A stretch of 64,000 nucleotides of DNA, taken from Flaviflexus huanghaiensis. Its GTDB lineage: Bacteria > Actinomycetota > Actinomycetes > Actinomycetales > Actinomycetaceae. Below, piece after piece: positions 9,676 through 18,752 of the stretch. The notes beneath the pieces were generated by a model. It saw only the letters and a program-made list of their open reading frames with translations, was not told where the DNA came from and did not search any database. Each line of letters opens with the position of its first letter. Position 1 is the first letter of the stretch. Where the stretch lies: NCBI RefSeq assembly GCF_014118685.1, contig NZ_JACFAK010000003.1:140725-204724 (forward strand), given 5' to 3'. The position numbers and the translations under genes are program-made.

Positions 9676-11330
9676 GAAGGTTACTCGCTCTCCTCGCACT
9701 GCTGACACTCCTCGCGGCGTGCACATCTCTTCCTACCGAGGGCCCCGTCAACGCGACGCGTGCACCGACCGGGACCGACCAGGCGGTCGGTTTCCATGCT
9801 GCCGAACCCCGTGAGGGGTCGACTCCCGAGGAGATCGTCCAAGGTTTCCTCACCGCATCCGCCGCCGGCTTGTCCGACGATTTCGAAGTTGCACGCCAAT
9901 ATCTGTCGTCGACGGCATCAGAGCTGTGGCGGCCGCTTGAAGTCGTGCGCATCTATTCGGATTCGCGGCCGCCAGTCACGACCCGCACGGACACCGAGGC
10001 AGTTCGGCTCAACCTCGGCTCGGAAGGGTCGCTCCAGCAAGATGGCCGGTTCGAGCCCTCTAGTCCTGATGCCGTCATCACAACAGAGTTCTCGCTTGCA
10101 CGCAATGCTGAGGGTGAATGGCGCATCATCGACCTCGACAACGGTCTGCTCATCTCCTCCACGCTCTTCACATCTCGGTATTCGCGGGCGGTCCTCCACT
10201 TCCTGACGGCCGACTCGCAGTATCTTGTTCCCGACCTGCGCTGGTTCCCACAGAACACGTACGCGACTCTCGCGACAACCCAGCTCTTTGACGGCCCCGT
10301 GACCTGGCTGGCCGACGCTGTGCGTACCGCGATCCCACCAGGCACAGCTCTCGGCAACCGCGGCATCACGATCAGCGGTGGCAGTGCGACGGTCTCCCTC
10401 AACGACGAGGTGCTGTCTGTGACCGGCTATCAACGGGCTCTCTTCAGCGCACAGGTGGAGGAGACACTCGCCGTCCTCCCCAACGTTCAGACCGTCGAGC
10501 TACTCGTTGAAGGTACTCCGTGGTCGGTGGGTCAGACAGCGGCGCTGTCCCCTTACCCGCTCGTCGACCCGGAGCTCATTGTCAATGTTGCGGGTCGGCC
10601 TTCCTTTTACCGGGACGGATCGGCGGTGTCGTTGCGGATGAGCGAGGTGCCGACCGATCTCGACGCACTCGCGGTCGGCTACGGAGAGAACGCTCCGGCA
10701 GTCGGGATTTCAGGGAACTCCCTGGTCGGGCTGACGAACAGGGGCGGTTCACCGGTCACGCTTCTTGAAGGGACCGACCTCGCCGCACCGTCGGTCGACA
10801 TCTATGACTGGGTGTGGACGGCATCTGCAGACCGTGCCGGCACCGTCACCGCTCTGGCTAATGAGCAGAGGGTTGATCTGTCTGTGTCCCTGCCAAAGGG
10901 AGGCATCATCGAGTCCATCCACATCTCACGCGAGGGCGCTCGAGCAGTCTTCGTGTGGCGCTCAGATGCCACGACCCACATGTCGGTAGCCGCGATCAAT
11001 CGCGGTGGTGACGGCGCGCCAGTCGACATCGGCGAGCTGATCGACATCGGTGCCGGTCTCGAACAGATTCTCGATGTGGCGTGGATTGACGAGACGACGG
11101 TCGCCGCCCTCGCGACATTGCCTGGTGGCACGAGCGCAGGTATCTATTCCGTGCCGATTGGGGGACCAATCTCTGCGATCACGGAAGTCAATGGCGCAGT
11201 CTCGATTACAGCGGGGGCGGGGGAGAGGTCCCTCATCCTCGCGACTGAAAACGGCCAGGTGCTCGAGCGCTCCGGCGGCGGGTGGCGTTTACTGTTGACC
11301 GATGGGAGCTCACCCGCTCTACCGGGGTGA
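9672..11330 (+). CDS. lpqB: Lipoprotein LpqB
   Basis: 552 residues, GTG start overlapping the mtrB stop. A short signal peptide with a lipobox (LLAAC) places the lipidated Cys at residue 17. The mature protein carries a GerMN-type domain in the middle (about 190-290) and a beta-propeller-like C-terminal half, as in LpqB. LpqB is reported to interact with the MtrB sensor domain and modulate MtrA signalling at the cell surface. The conserved third position in the mtrA-mtrB-lpqB operon makes the assignment secure. Confidence 0.95.
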   Translation: MRRLLALLALLTLLAACTSLPTEGPVNATRAPTGTDQAVGFHAAEPREGSTPEEIVQGFLTASAAGLSDDFEVARQYLSSTASELWRPLEVVRIYSDSRPPVTTRTDTEAVRLNLGSEGSLQQDGRFEPSSPDAVITTEFSLARNAEGEWRIIDLDNGLLISSTLFTSRYSRAVLHFLTADSQYLVPDLRWFPQNTYATLATTQLFDGPVTWLADAVRTAIPPGTALGNRGITISGGSATVSLNDEVLSVTGYQRALFSAQVEETLAVLPNVQTVELLVEGTPWSVGQTAALSPYPLVDPELIVNVAGRPSFYRDGSAVSLRMSEVPTDLDALAVGYGENAPAVGISGNSLVGLTNRGGSPVTLLEGTDLAAPSVDIYDWVWTASADRAGTVTALANEQRVDLSVSLPKGGIIESIHISREGARAVFVWRSDATTHMSVAAINRGGDGAPVDIGELIDIGAGLEQILDVAWIDETTVAALATLPGGTSAGIYSVPIGGPISAITEVNGAVSITAGAGERSLILATENGQVLERSGGGWRLLLTDGSSPALPG

Positions 11331-11384
11331 GTCCCCATCCACAGCCCGCCCCTCCGGTTGGGCAAGAGCCATGACAATGGCGGC

Positions 11385-12107
11385 ATGAGTCTTTTTGACC
11401 TTGTTTTTCCCGTCCAGTGCCCGGGATGTGGGCACTGGGATACGCCTGCCTGCGACGCCTGCCTAGAACAGATCGCGGGATTGGTCGATGTCTCTCGCGA
11501 TCTCCCGCAACTGTCAAGGGTGGGCTCAGATGGCGGCGATGCTCCGCTCTTTCCGGTGTGGGCCATGTCCTCGTATGAGGAAACCGGGCGGCTACTTCAG
11601 GCGTGGAAAGCGAGACCGTCGACTGACCTGGATCGCGCCATCGGATACCGTGCCGAGCGTGCTGCGGAGTTCCTTCCCGAGCTCCTTCGATGGCGGCCAC
11701 GGGAGATCGACTTCGTTCCAGCTCCGTCCCGCCCGAGCAGGTACCGGGACGACACGTATGTTGCGGGGACGTTGGCCGACAGTGTTGCCCGGGGGTTCGC
11801 ATCAGCGATCGATTGGTCGTGCGCTGTCACGTCGAGGACGCTGTTCGCTCCGCGAGTCGGCCGTCAGCGCGGGCGTACGAGACGCGGACGTCGAATGAGG
11901 GCGCCTATCCGCCTCATTGCCGATATCGATCCGCGTGCCATCGTTCTTGTCGACGATGTGGCGACGACGGGAGCGACGCTCGACGCATGCTGGCGAGCGG
12001 TTGAGGGGTCGCACATCATCCTCGGGGCCGTGTGCGTTGCGGCTGTTATTCCACCGGCTGAATTCCACCGGCATGCGTCCGGGAGCGGTGAGCGTGACGT
12101 AAAGTGA
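11385..12107 (+). CDS. comF: ComF-family phosphoribosyltransferase-like protein
   Basis: 240 residues. An N-terminal zinc ribbon has Cys at 12, 15, 23 and 26 (CPGC...CDAC). A type I PRTase fold follows, with the PRPP-binding motif AIVLVDDVATTGAT near the C-terminus. ComF is needed for DNA uptake in naturally competent bacteria, but the actinobacterial copies next to lpqB and hpf have no proven competence role. The ATG at 11385 gives the conserved SLFDLVFPVQCPGC N-terminus. A ribosome binding site is not evident. Confidence 0.9.
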   Translation: MSLFDLVFPVQCPGCGHWDTPACDACLEQIAGLVDVSRDLPQLSRVGSDGGDAPLFPVWAMSSYEETGRLLQAWKARPSTDLDRAIGYRAERAAEFLPELLRWRPREIDFVPAPSRPSRYRDDTYVAGTLADSVARGFASAIDWSCAVTSRTLFAPRVGRQRGRTRRGRRMRAPIRLIADIDPRAIVLVDDVATTGATLDACWRAVEGSHIILGAVCVAAVIPPAEFHRHASGSGERDVK

Positions 12108-12225
12108 GGTAAGCGATATCCACGCGGAATCGCGAACTCGAAGGAGGTGGTTTCGAACAGTCGCCACTTCGGCGAGTCTGCTATTTCTATGGGATTAGTC
12201 CCAGATCTTTCATGAGGAGACAATC

Positions 12226-12867
12226 GTGGAAATCATCGTACAAGGACGTAATGCAGAGATTTCGGATCGGTTTAAGGACCACGTTTCCGACAAGCTCTCG
12301 AAGGTGGAGCAATTCGCTCCGCGCGCCCAGCGCGTGGAAGTTGAGGTCACCCACGAGGCACATCTGGCTCAGCCAGATGTGATGGAGAAGGTTGAGATTA
12401 CCGTCGTCGACAAGGGCCCTGTCATCAGGGCGGAGGCGTCCGCATCTGATCGCGGCGCTGCCCTTGACCTTGCGACAACCAAGCTCATCGAGAGGCTGCG
12501 GCGCGTTCACGACCGCAAGAAGGACCGCCGGCGCAGGGCCCCCAGCGAGCGGACCCCATCGGAGCTCGATATCGACCTCGACGCGCTCAACGCCGAGCTA
12601 AAGACCGAGGCGAAAGTCGAGGAAAGCGTGCCAAGTGCTCCCGGGCAAGCCGTCGAGCAGCAACTTGGAGATTCTCCGGTTATTGTCCGGCAGAAGCTAC
12701 ATCAGGCGGAGCCGATGAGCGTGGACCAGGCTCTGTATGAGATGGAGCTCGTCGGGCACCCCTTCTTCCTGTTCATCGATGAAGCCACGAAGCAACCATG
12801 CGTCGTCTACCATCGTCACGGATGGACGTACGGCGTCATCAGGCTTGATACCCAGGTCGCTGACTGA
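12226..12867 (+). CDS. hpf: Long-form ribosome hibernation promoting factor
   Basis: 213 residues, GTG start preceded by GAGGAGA. The N-terminal S30AE domain (about 1-105) binds the decoding region of the 30S subunit. A charged linker (105-150) leads to the C-terminal dimerisation domain (about 155-211, with SVDQALYEMELVGHPFFLFID and YRRKDG-like YHRHGWTYGVI). Long HPF drives formation of 100S dimers in stationary phase. The 118-nt upstream region contains a second purine-rich stretch (GAAGGAGG) not followed by a start. A strong terminator follows. Confidence 0.95.
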   Translation: MEIIVQGRNAEISDRFKDHVSDKLSKVEQFAPRAQRVEVEVTHEAHLAQPDVMEKVEITVVDKGPVIRAEASASDRGAALDLATTKLIERLRRVHDRKKDRRRRAPSERTPSELDIDLDALNAELKTEAKVEESVPSAPGQAVEQQLGDSPVIVRQKLHQAEPMSVDQALYEMELVGHPFFLFIDEATKQPCVVYHRHGWTYGVIRLDTQVAD

Positions 12868-12880
12868 CCTGAAGAACCGA

Positions 12881-12905
12881 AAACCCGCGAGATTCTCGCG
12901 GGTTT
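12881..12905 (+). terminator. Intrinsic terminator after hpf
   Basis: Perfect 11-bp inverted repeat AAACCCGCGAG / CTCGCGGGTTT with a 3-nt loop. The 3' side ends in TTTT. Confidence 0.85.
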
Positions 12906-12967
12906 TCGCTTTGCCTGGCCGACGGTAAGATAGCAGAGGTTAATCAGCTTCCAATATCGAGGTGCAC

Positions 12968-14353
12968 GTGAGCGATCGTCCACTGTCAGTTGCTGTCATC
13001 GGCGCCGGACCTGCGGGCATCTATGCCGCCGACATCCTGTCGAAGTCCGACATTCATACGTCGATCGACCTCTATGAACGGCTTCCAGCCCCCTTCGGGC
13101 TCGTCCGCTACGGGGTCGCCCCCGACCATCCGCGGATCAAGCAAATCATTGTTGCCCTGTACAAGATTCTTCAACGCGGCGACATCCGTCTTATCGGCAA
13201 CGTCACCGTCGGCGACGACATCACGATCGAGGAGATGCAGGAGCATTACGACGCGATCATTGTCGCGACTGGCGCTGACCGCGATGCCCCTCTCGACATC
13301 CCTGGAGTCGATCTCGAGGGGTGCTACGGTGCTGCAGACTTCGTGTCCTGGTACGACGGGCACCCGGACTATCCGCGTGAGTGGCCGCTTGACGCGAAGG
13401 AGGTCGCCGTCATCGGCGCCGGTAACGTCGCCCTTGACGTGGCCCGCATGCTCGCCAAGCACCCGGACGATCTCATGGTCACGGAGATTCCCGAGAATGT
13501 CGAGAAAGGCCTCCGAGAGAACCAGGTGACCGATGTCCACGTCTTCGGTCGTCGCGGTCCGGCGCAGGTGAAATTCACCCCCCTTGAGCTACGCGAGCTC
13601 GGCAAGGTCCCCGATGTCGACGTCATCGTCTACGAGGAAGACTTCGACTTCGATGACGCCTCCCAAGAGGCGATCAACAGCTCCAACCAGACGAAGCAGG
13701 TCGTGACAACCCTGACAGACTGGGTGATGAGGGAAGAGGAGTTCACCGCCTCCCGCCGAATCCACCTGCACATGATGCAGTCACCGGTCGAGATTCTCGG
13801 CACCGACAGGGTCGAGGGTGTGCGCATGGAGCGCACGGAGCTGACCGGCGACGGCTCCGTCACGGGCACCGGTCAGTTCATCGACTATCCAGTCCAGGCT
13901 GTCTATCGCGCCGTCGGCTACTTCTCGTCCCCGGTGCTCGGCCTGCCCTTCGATAACATCCGCGGTGTTGTTCCCAACATCGAGGGCCGGGTTATCTTGC
14001 CCGGGGGCGACCATCTTCCTGGCGTTTATGCCACTGGCTGGATCAAGCGCGGCCCCATCGGGCTTATTGGCTCGACCAAGTCGGATGCTCGGGAGACGAT
14101 CACGCATCTCGTCGAGGACGCGAAAGCCAATAAGCTTCATCGCTCCGATGACTTCGCGACGGGCGGGGACGCGATGATGGCGATGCTTGAGGAACGCGGC
14201 ATCAGGTACACGACGTGGCAGGGCTGGGAAGTTCTCGAGCAGTACGAGATGGCGCTCGGCGAGCCCCACGGTCGCGAACGCGTCAAGGTCGTCGAACGGG
14301 AAACGATGACCGCGATCTCGCGCGGGGAAACCCACGAAGGGAAGCTGTACTGA
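12968..14353 (+). CDS. fprA: Ferredoxin/adrenodoxin-type NADP+ reductase (FprA-like)
   Basis: 461 residues. The N-terminal FAD Rossmann motif is VAVIGAGPAGIYAAD (8-22). A second, NADPH-binding Rossmann motif is VAVIGAGNVALDVARML near 145-160. The C-terminal GWIKRGPIGLIGSTKSDA block is diagnostic of the adrenodoxin reductase/FprA family. It moves electrons between NADPH and ferredoxins in the cytosol. The GTG at 12968 was preferred over that at 12962 because GAGGTG lies at a proper distance upstream. It shares 1 nt (TGATG) with the lipoate ligase gene. Confidence 0.93.
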   Translation: MSDRPLSVAVIGAGPAGIYAADILSKSDIHTSIDLYERLPAPFGLVRYGVAPDHPRIKQIIVALYKILQRGDIRLIGNVTVGDDITIEEMQEHYDAIIVATGADRDAPLDIPGVDLEGCYGAADFVSWYDGHPDYPREWPLDAKEVAVIGAGNVALDVARMLAKHPDDLMVTEIPENVEKGLRENQVTDVHVFGRRGPAQVKFTPLELRELGKVPDVDVIVYEEDFDFDDASQEAINSSNQTKQVVTTLTDWVMREEEFTASRRIHLHMMQSPVEILGTDRVEGVRMERTELTGDGSVTGTGQFIDYPVQAVYRAVGYFSSPVLGLPFDNIRGVVPNIEGRVILPGGDHLPGVYATGWIKRGPIGLIGSTKSDARETITHLVEDAKANKLHRSDDFATGGDAMMAMLEERGIRYTTWQGWEVLEQYEMALGEPHGRERVKVVERETMTAISRGETHEGKLY

Positions 14354-15402
14354 TGCACGGAGAGTACAAAGAGCCGGGCCATAAGCTTGTCGTCGTTGAC
14401 CTCGAGGTGAAGGACGGCCAGCTGTTCGATGTGCAGATCGCGGGCGACTTCTTTCTGGAGCCGGATAGCGCCCTGACTCGTATGACGGAGGCGATCGAGG
14501 GCCTGCCAGCAGACTCCCATGCAGCCGACGTCGCCCAGGCCATCACCGAGGTGCTGAAGCCGACTGATGAGTTGTTCGGGATTAGTCCCCGGGGTGTTGC
14601 GACCGCTGTGCGCCGGGCACTCGGACATTCGATCGACTGGGGCGACATCGACTTCGAGGTTATCCGCGGCCCGGTCGTATCCCCGATGATGAACGTCGCC
14701 ATGGACGAGACGCTCGTCGAGGATGTCGCGGCGGGCCGGCGCAAGCCCTTCATGAGGATCTGGGAATGGGACTCGCCCTGCGTCGTCATCGGATCGTTCC
14801 AATCAGTGTCGAACGAGATCGATTGGGACGGAATGAACAAGCACGGTGTCACCCTCTGCCGACGGGTAACGGGCGGCGGCGCGATGTTCATGGAGGCTGG
14901 CAACTGCATCACCTACTCCCTTGTTGTTCCCACGGCCCTTGTCGACGGTATGAGTTTTAAGGACTCCTATCCTTTTCTTGACGAGTGGGTCATGGAGGCG
15001 CTCGACAAGGTCGGTGTCAAAGCCCACTATGTTCCGCTCAACGACATCACGTCGGACAAAGGCAAGATCGGCGGTGCAGCCCAGAAGCACTTCGCGAGCG
15101 GCGTCATGGTCCACCACGTGACAATGTCGTACGACATCGACGCACAGAAAATGCTCGACTGCATCCGCATCGGCAAAGAAAAGGTTCGCGACAAGGGTTT
15201 GCGCTCGTCGGTCAAGAGGGTCGACCCGATGAAGTCGCAGACCGGAATGGCGCGCGAGGACATTATTGAGGTCTTCCTCGACCACTTCGCGACGAAGTAT
15301 GGTGCGAGCAAGGGTGAGATCACCGAGTCCGACATCGACACGGCTAACGAGCGGTGTGAAACGAAGTTTGACACCGAGGAGTGGACGTTCCGCCTCCCGT
15401 AG
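14353..15402 (+). CDS. lplA: Lipoate-protein ligase with the accessory domain at the N-terminus
   Basis: 349 residues. Residues 1-90 resemble the LplA accessory (C-terminal) domain or archaeal LplB: MHGEYKEPGHKLVVVD and the ISGDFF-like IAGDFFLEP. Residues 100-349 are the BPL/LplA/LipB catalytic domain, with RRVTGGGAMF (170-179) and the lysine loop GKIGGAA (K238). It attaches lipoate or octanoate to E2 and GcvH proteins through an acyl-AMP intermediate. In E. coli LplA the accessory domain is C-terminal, so here the order is permuted. The start overlaps the fprA stop, suggesting co-translation with a ferredoxin reductase. Confidence 0.88.
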   Translation: MHGEYKEPGHKLVVVDLEVKDGQLFDVQIAGDFFLEPDSALTRMTEAIEGLPADSHAADVAQAITEVLKPTDELFGISPRGVATAVRRALGHSIDWGDIDFEVIRGPVVSPMMNVAMDETLVEDVAAGRRKPFMRIWEWDSPCVVIGSFQSVSNEIDWDGMNKHGVTLCRRVTGGGAMFMEAGNCITYSLVVPTALVDGMSFKDSYPFLDEWVMEALDKVGVKAHYVPLNDITSDKGKIGGAAQKHFASGVMVHHVTMSYDIDAQKMLDCIRIGKEKVRDKGLRSSVKRVDPMKSQTGMAREDIIEVFLDHFATKYGASKGEITESDIDTANERCETKFDTEEWTFRLP

Positions 15403-15450
15403 AACATCGGTGGACGCCTGGCGCCCGCGAACAGATACCGAAAGGATAAG

Positions 15451-16323
15451 ATGAACCGCCCGACACTCAACGGGGTCAAGACAGCCGCTCTCATTGGCGT
15501 GCTCTGGGCGATCCTCCTCGGCATCGGCGGGATGCTCGCCTATGGGTCTGGTAGCTCGAGCTTCATCATCATCTTCGCCTTCATCGGCGTCGCCAGTACC
15601 GCCTATTCGTATTGGAACTCGGACAAGCTCGCCATCCGGGCGATGAACGCCCAGGCCGTGAGTGAGGCGCAGTTCCCCTGGTACTACGAGACCGTCCGTG
15701 AGCTGGCGAACAGGGCCGGCCAGCCTATGCCACGCCTCTATGTCGCGCCATCACCCTCTCCGAACGCGTTCGCGACGGGGCGCAACCCCGATAACGCGGC
15801 CGTGTGTGTGACGGACGGGATTCTTGACCTGCTCGACAAGCGCGAGCTCCGCGCCGTGCTCGGTCACGAGCTCATGCACGTGTACAACAGGGACATCCTC
15901 ACATCCTCGATCGCTGCTGGCCTGGCCGGCATCATCTCCTCGATCTCCCAGTTTTTCCTCTTCTTCGGAATGAGGGGCAGGAGCGACAACAATCCGCTTG
16001 CCCTTGTTGGCGTTCTCGTGACCGCGCTCCTCGCGCCGTTGGCGGCAGCCCTAATCCAGCTGGCCGTCTCACGCACCCGTGAATACGATGCGGATCATGA
16101 TGGGGCTGAGCTGACGGGGGACCCGCTCGCGCTCGCATCCGCCCTCAATAAGATCTCGGGCGGCACCGCTCGGACCCCGATGCGGGAAACCCCTGCGATG
16201 GACAGCGTGTCACACATGATGATTGCGAATCCCTTTGCGGGCAAGGGGAAAGCGCTGTTCTCAACCCACCCGCCCATGGAGGACCGAATCCGCCGCCTCG
16301 AGGAGATGGCGGGCTACAGGTAA
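15451..16323 (+). CDS. htpX: Membrane zinc metalloprotease HtpX
   Basis: 290 residues. Two N-terminal transmembrane helices lie at about 12-55. The HEXXH zinc site is at H139-E140-x-x-H143, and a further membrane pair at about 150-210 precedes the third-ligand region EYDADHDGA. HtpX degrades misfolded membrane proteins with FtsH. The length matches the family. A ribosome binding site (GAAAGGA) lies upstream of the ATG. It is convergent with yajQ. Confidence 0.95.
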   Translation: MNRPTLNGVKTAALIGVLWAILLGIGGMLAYGSGSSSFIIIFAFIGVASTAYSYWNSDKLAIRAMNAQAVSEAQFPWYYETVRELANRAGQPMPRLYVAPSPSPNAFATGRNPDNAAVCVTDGILDLLDKRELRAVLGHELMHVYNRDILTSSIAAGLAGIISSISQFFLFFGMRGRSDNNPLALVGVLVTALLAPLAAALIQLAVSRTREYDADHDGAELTGDPLALASALNKISGGTARTPMRETPAMDSVSHMMIANPFAGKGKALFSTHPPMEDRIRRLEEMAGYR

Positions 16324-16330
16324 ACGCGGT

Positions 16331-16358
16331 GGTGGGCGGACTGTTCAGTCCGCCCACC
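16331..16358. terminator. Bidirectional hairpin between htpX and yajQ
   Basis: Perfect 13-bp inverted repeat GGTGGGCGGACTG / CAGTCCGCCCACC with a 2-nt centre, between convergent genes. No long T-run on either side. Confidence 0.65.
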
Positions 16359-16370
16359 CTCATGCACGTG

Positions 16371-16865
16371 TCAGCGGTAGTTCTGGAACGAGACCGCGAA
16401 GTCGAAATTGGCGCCCTTGAGGAGCGCGATCACTGCTTGAAGATCATCGCGCGACTTCGAGGTGACACGGACCTCGTCGCCCTGGATTTGGGTCTTGGCC
16501 GACTTCGGTCCTTCATCCCTGATGAGCTTCGTGATCTTCTTGGCGTTCTCCTGGGAGATGCCCTCCTTGAGGGTGCCGACGAGGCGGTACTCCTTACCGG
16601 ACTGGACGGGGACGCCCTCACCGACGTCGACTGACTTGAGCGAAACTCCGCGTCGGACGAGCTTTGTCTGAAGGACGTCATAGACGGCCAGGCAGCGCTC
16701 CTCGGAGTTGGCCTTCATGATGATCGTCTCGCCCTTGAGCTCAATGGACGCATCAACGCCCTTAAAGTCGTAGCGCTGGTTGATCTCCTTGACGGTCTGG
16801 TTGACCGCGTTGTCGACCTCCTGCCGGTCGTATGTGGACACGACATCGAATGACGAATCTGCCAT
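16371..16865 (-). CDS. YajQ family nucleotide-binding protein
   Basis: 164 residues, the usual YajQ length. It begins [17 protein letters not shown] and ends with the conserved NFR-like SFQNYR tail. Family motifs include NQRYDFKG (residues 30-37) and the DGQLQAVI-like [12 protein letters not shown] near the C-terminus. The proteins have two ferredoxin-like folds that bind RNA or nucleotides. Some proteobacterial members bind cyclic di-GMP, but this is not established for actinobacteria. The ATG at 16865 has a GAAAGG ribosome binding site. Confidence 0.93.
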   Translation of the reverse strand: MADSSFDVVSTYDRQEVDNAVNQTVKEINQRYDFKGVDASIELKGETIIMKANSEERCLAVYDVLQTKLVRRGVSLKSVDVGEGVPVQSGKEYRLVGTLKEGISQENAKKITKLIRDEGPKSAKTQIQGDEVRVTSKSRDDLQAVIALLKGANFDFAVSFQNYR

Positions 16866-17003
16866 GGCCTTTCCTTTCACGAGAATGCCCCGTCCGGGGC
16901 GTGAGAGTGCCCCGAATGAGACGTCGAGCACTGGTACCCCAACCAGTTTGACACGACCCGGCGGTCACTTGGTAATCTCCCATTGCACCCTTCGGGAGTG
17001 CGA

Positions 17004-17084
17004 GGCGGGTTGACCGAGCGGCCAATGGTATCTGACTGTAAATCAGACGCGAAAGCTACGGGGGTTCGAATCCCTCACCCGCCA
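17004..17084 (+). tRNA. tRNA-Tyr (GTA)
   Basis: The acceptor GGCGGGT pairs with ACCCGCC at 17077-17083. The anticodon loop carries GTA within the stem TCTGA/TCAGA. The T-arm GGGGGTTCGAATCCCTC is intact. The long variable region is typical of bacterial class II tRNA-Tyr. CCA is not fully encoded. Confidence 0.95.
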
Positions 17085-17183
17085 CAGCATGATTCGTCGT
17101 GCAAGCGCGTGAGTATGCTCACCGCCTCCCAGCCCCCAGCCTGTTGGTTGAGCGCTCGGGGCGCTGATAAACTCTTACGCGTC

Positions 17184-17259
17184 GCCCCGATAGCTCAGAC
17201 GGCAGAGCGTCTCCATGGTAAGGAGAAGGTCCAGGGTTCAATTCCCTGTCGGGGCTCCA
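17184..17259 (+). tRNA. tRNA-Thr (GGT)
   Basis: The acceptor GCCCCGA pairs with TCGGGGC. The anticodon loop ATGGTAA gives GGT within the stem TCTCC/GGAGA. The T-loop is TTCAATT. A 3' CCA is encoded at 17257-17259. Confidence 0.95.
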
Positions 17260-17288
17260 TTTTGCGGAGCAAATCCGTAGGATGTTGC

Positions 17289-17362
17289 GGCGGGGTAGCT
17301 CAGCTGGTCAGAGCGCACGACTCATAATCGTGAGGTCGCGGGTTCAAGCCCCGCCCCCGCTA
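17289..17362 (+). tRNA. tRNA-Met (CAT), elongator type
   Basis: The acceptor GGCGGGG pairs with CCCCGCT through a terminal G-T pair. The anticodon loop CTCATAA gives CAT. It lacks the C1-A72 mismatch and the GGG/CCC anticodon stem of initiator tRNA, so it is read as elongator Met. CCA is not encoded. It lies 54 nt before rpmG. Confidence 0.92.
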
Positions 17363-17416
17363 CTAATCAGAGAGATTGCGGAACCGCCCGATCTCGCAGA
17401 ACGAAGTGAGGACACC

Positions 17417-17587
17417 GTGGCATCGAAGTCTGCCGACGTACGCCCCAAGATCACCCTCGCCTGCGAGGTGTGCAAGGAGCGCAACTACATCACGAAGAAG
17501 AACCGTCGCAATAACCCCGACCGTCTTGAAATGAAGAAGTACTGCGCGCGTTGCAACGCATCGACGACGCACCGCGAGACCCGCTAG
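17417..17587 (+). CDS. rpmG: 50S ribosomal protein L33 (zinc-binding form)
   Basis: 56 residues, GTG start preceded by GTGAGGAC. Four cysteines in two CxxC pairs (CEVC at 16-19, CARC near 43-46) mark the zinc-containing C+ form. The ending HRETR is typical of L33. The tRNA-Thr/tRNA-Met/rpmG order is a conserved actinobacterial arrangement. The genes that usually follow in mycobacteria (hadABC) are absent here. Confidence 0.97.
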   Translation: MASKSADVRPKITLACEVCKERNYITKKNRRNNPDRLEMKKYCARCNASTTHRETR

Positions 17588-17606
17588 TTTCACTGCGAGA
17601 CAGCGA

Positions 17607-17634
17607 AAACCCGCCTGGCATGCCAGGCGGGTTT
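17607..17634 (+). terminator. Intrinsic terminator after rpmG
   Basis: A 14-bp perfect palindromic stem, AAACCCGCCTGGCA with its complement, whose 3' side ends in GGGTTT. Confidence 0.85.
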
Positions 17635-17664
17635 CTGTATGTTCGCGTGTGACGAGCAGCCGCC

Positions 17665-17670
17665 TACAGT
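17665..17670 (+). promoter_or_regulatory. Predicted -10 box of a leaderless transcript
   Basis: TACAGT ends 6 nt before the ATG at 17677. No ribosome binding site is visible between them. Confidence 0.5.
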
Positions 17671-17676
17671 GGGTGC

Positions 17677-18522
17677 ATGACTCTCCCTGGACTGGACGAC
17701 CGCCAGGCCATGCTCGCCGCGACCTGGCTACCGGACGCGGCCCTCATGGCAAATCTGTCGTGGGGCCTCACGGACTCGACCGTGCTTCACGTGGCATCTC
17801 GCGGCGAGGAGTTCATCCTTAAAGCGGGAGGCCCGCACAACAGCCATATCTCCCGCGAAATAACTGCGTATGAGACCGTCGTGCCCGCACTCGCCGCCCG
17901 CGGACATGCACCGAGGATGCTCCACGGCGACCGGTCGGCCCGCATTCTCGTTCTCCCCCATATTCCCGGCGCCCTCATCGATGAGGGCCCGCTCGAAAGT
18001 GATCGCGACACTGTGCGCCAGGCCGGTGACATCCTGTCAACCCTGCATGGTATGGCGAAGACGGTCGATGACACGATTGAGAACGGCCTCGTTCGTGCAG
18101 CCCTGCGCTGGCTCGACAAGCCGAATCGGATACTGCCGCGGACAGCTGCGATAGCACGGAGCGTGCTTGAGGCGTACGAGGCAGGCCCCGCGACCGTTGT
18201 TCCGAGCCACGGGGATTACAGCGGCCGGAATTGGATCCGTTCGGACAAGCTTGTCGTCATCGACTTTGGCAGATTCGGTTATCGTCCCGCGCGGCAGGAC
18301 TTCCTGCGCCTGTACGTCCGCCGCTGGCACGACCATCCAGCCGAGAGAGAGTGGTTTTTTGACGGCTACGGCGAAGCCGGAGAAGCAGAAGGCTACCGCT
18401 GGTGGGTCGACGTCTTGCGCGAGGCCGTGGCGACAACGGGCTGGGCGCACAAGGTCGGGGATCGCGCGTTTGAAGAGCAGGGCCTGCGCTTTATCGATGT
18501 CGCACTCGCGGAGCTCGAATGA
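17677..18522 (+). CDS. APH-fold phosphotransferase
   Basis: 281 residues of the aminoglycoside phosphotransferase/choline kinase superfamily. The Brenner-type catalytic loop is at 178-185 (HGDYSGRN: H178, D180, N185) and the metal-binding DFG-like motif IDFGRF has D196. The N-lobe Lys is likely K49 (EEFILKAGG). The substrate cannot be inferred; similarity to resistance enzymes is only at fold level and no clinical resistance family is recognised. The gene is monocistronic, with a leaderless-type promoter directly before the ATG. Confidence 0.8.
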   Translation: MTLPGLDDRQAMLAATWLPDAALMANLSWGLTDSTVLHVASRGEEFILKAGGPHNSHISREITAYETVVPALAARGHAPRMLHGDRSARILVLPHIPGALIDEGPLESDRDTVRQAGDILSTLHGMAKTVDDTIENGLVRAALRWLDKPNRILPRTAAIARSVLEAYEAGPATVVPSHGDYSGRNWIRSDKLVVIDFGRFGYRPARQDFLRLYVRRWHDHPAEREWFFDGYGEAGEAEGYRWWVDVLREAVATTGWAHKVGDRAFEEQGLRFIDVALAELE

Positions 18523-18663
18523 CATGTCATCGAGCCAGCGGCATGTGGGGGTGTTTCACTGTGAGCATCATCGCCGGGTCAGGACTGGCGCAGTACGAGG
18601 CATCCGCGTACAGTCGGACTCGACCGCACAGAAGGTGTTGTACGGTATTCACGACAGATCCTC

Positions 18664-18676
18664 GGAACATTGTTCC
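18664..18676. promoter_or_regulatory. Inverted repeat upstream of the cold-shock gene
   Basis: GGAACA-T-TGTTCC is a perfect 6-bp palindrome 77 nt before the csp start. It could be an operator or an RNA hairpin in the leader. A second stem, GGAGAGA/TCTCTCC (18707-18731), lies just before the ribosome binding site. The remainder of 18523-18752 holds no gene. Confidence 0.35.
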
Positions 18677-18752
18677 TTCTGCACTGAGTGACGAACTAGC
18701 ACCACCGGAGAGATCGACAGTCGCTCTCTCCCAGCCAGAAGGGAAATGTGTC

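Noticed and set aside
17677..18522. Aminoglycoside resistance gene
   Set aside because: The APH fold is clear but no known resistance family is recognised, and the chromosomal context is core; substrate left open. The same applies to 23885-25135.
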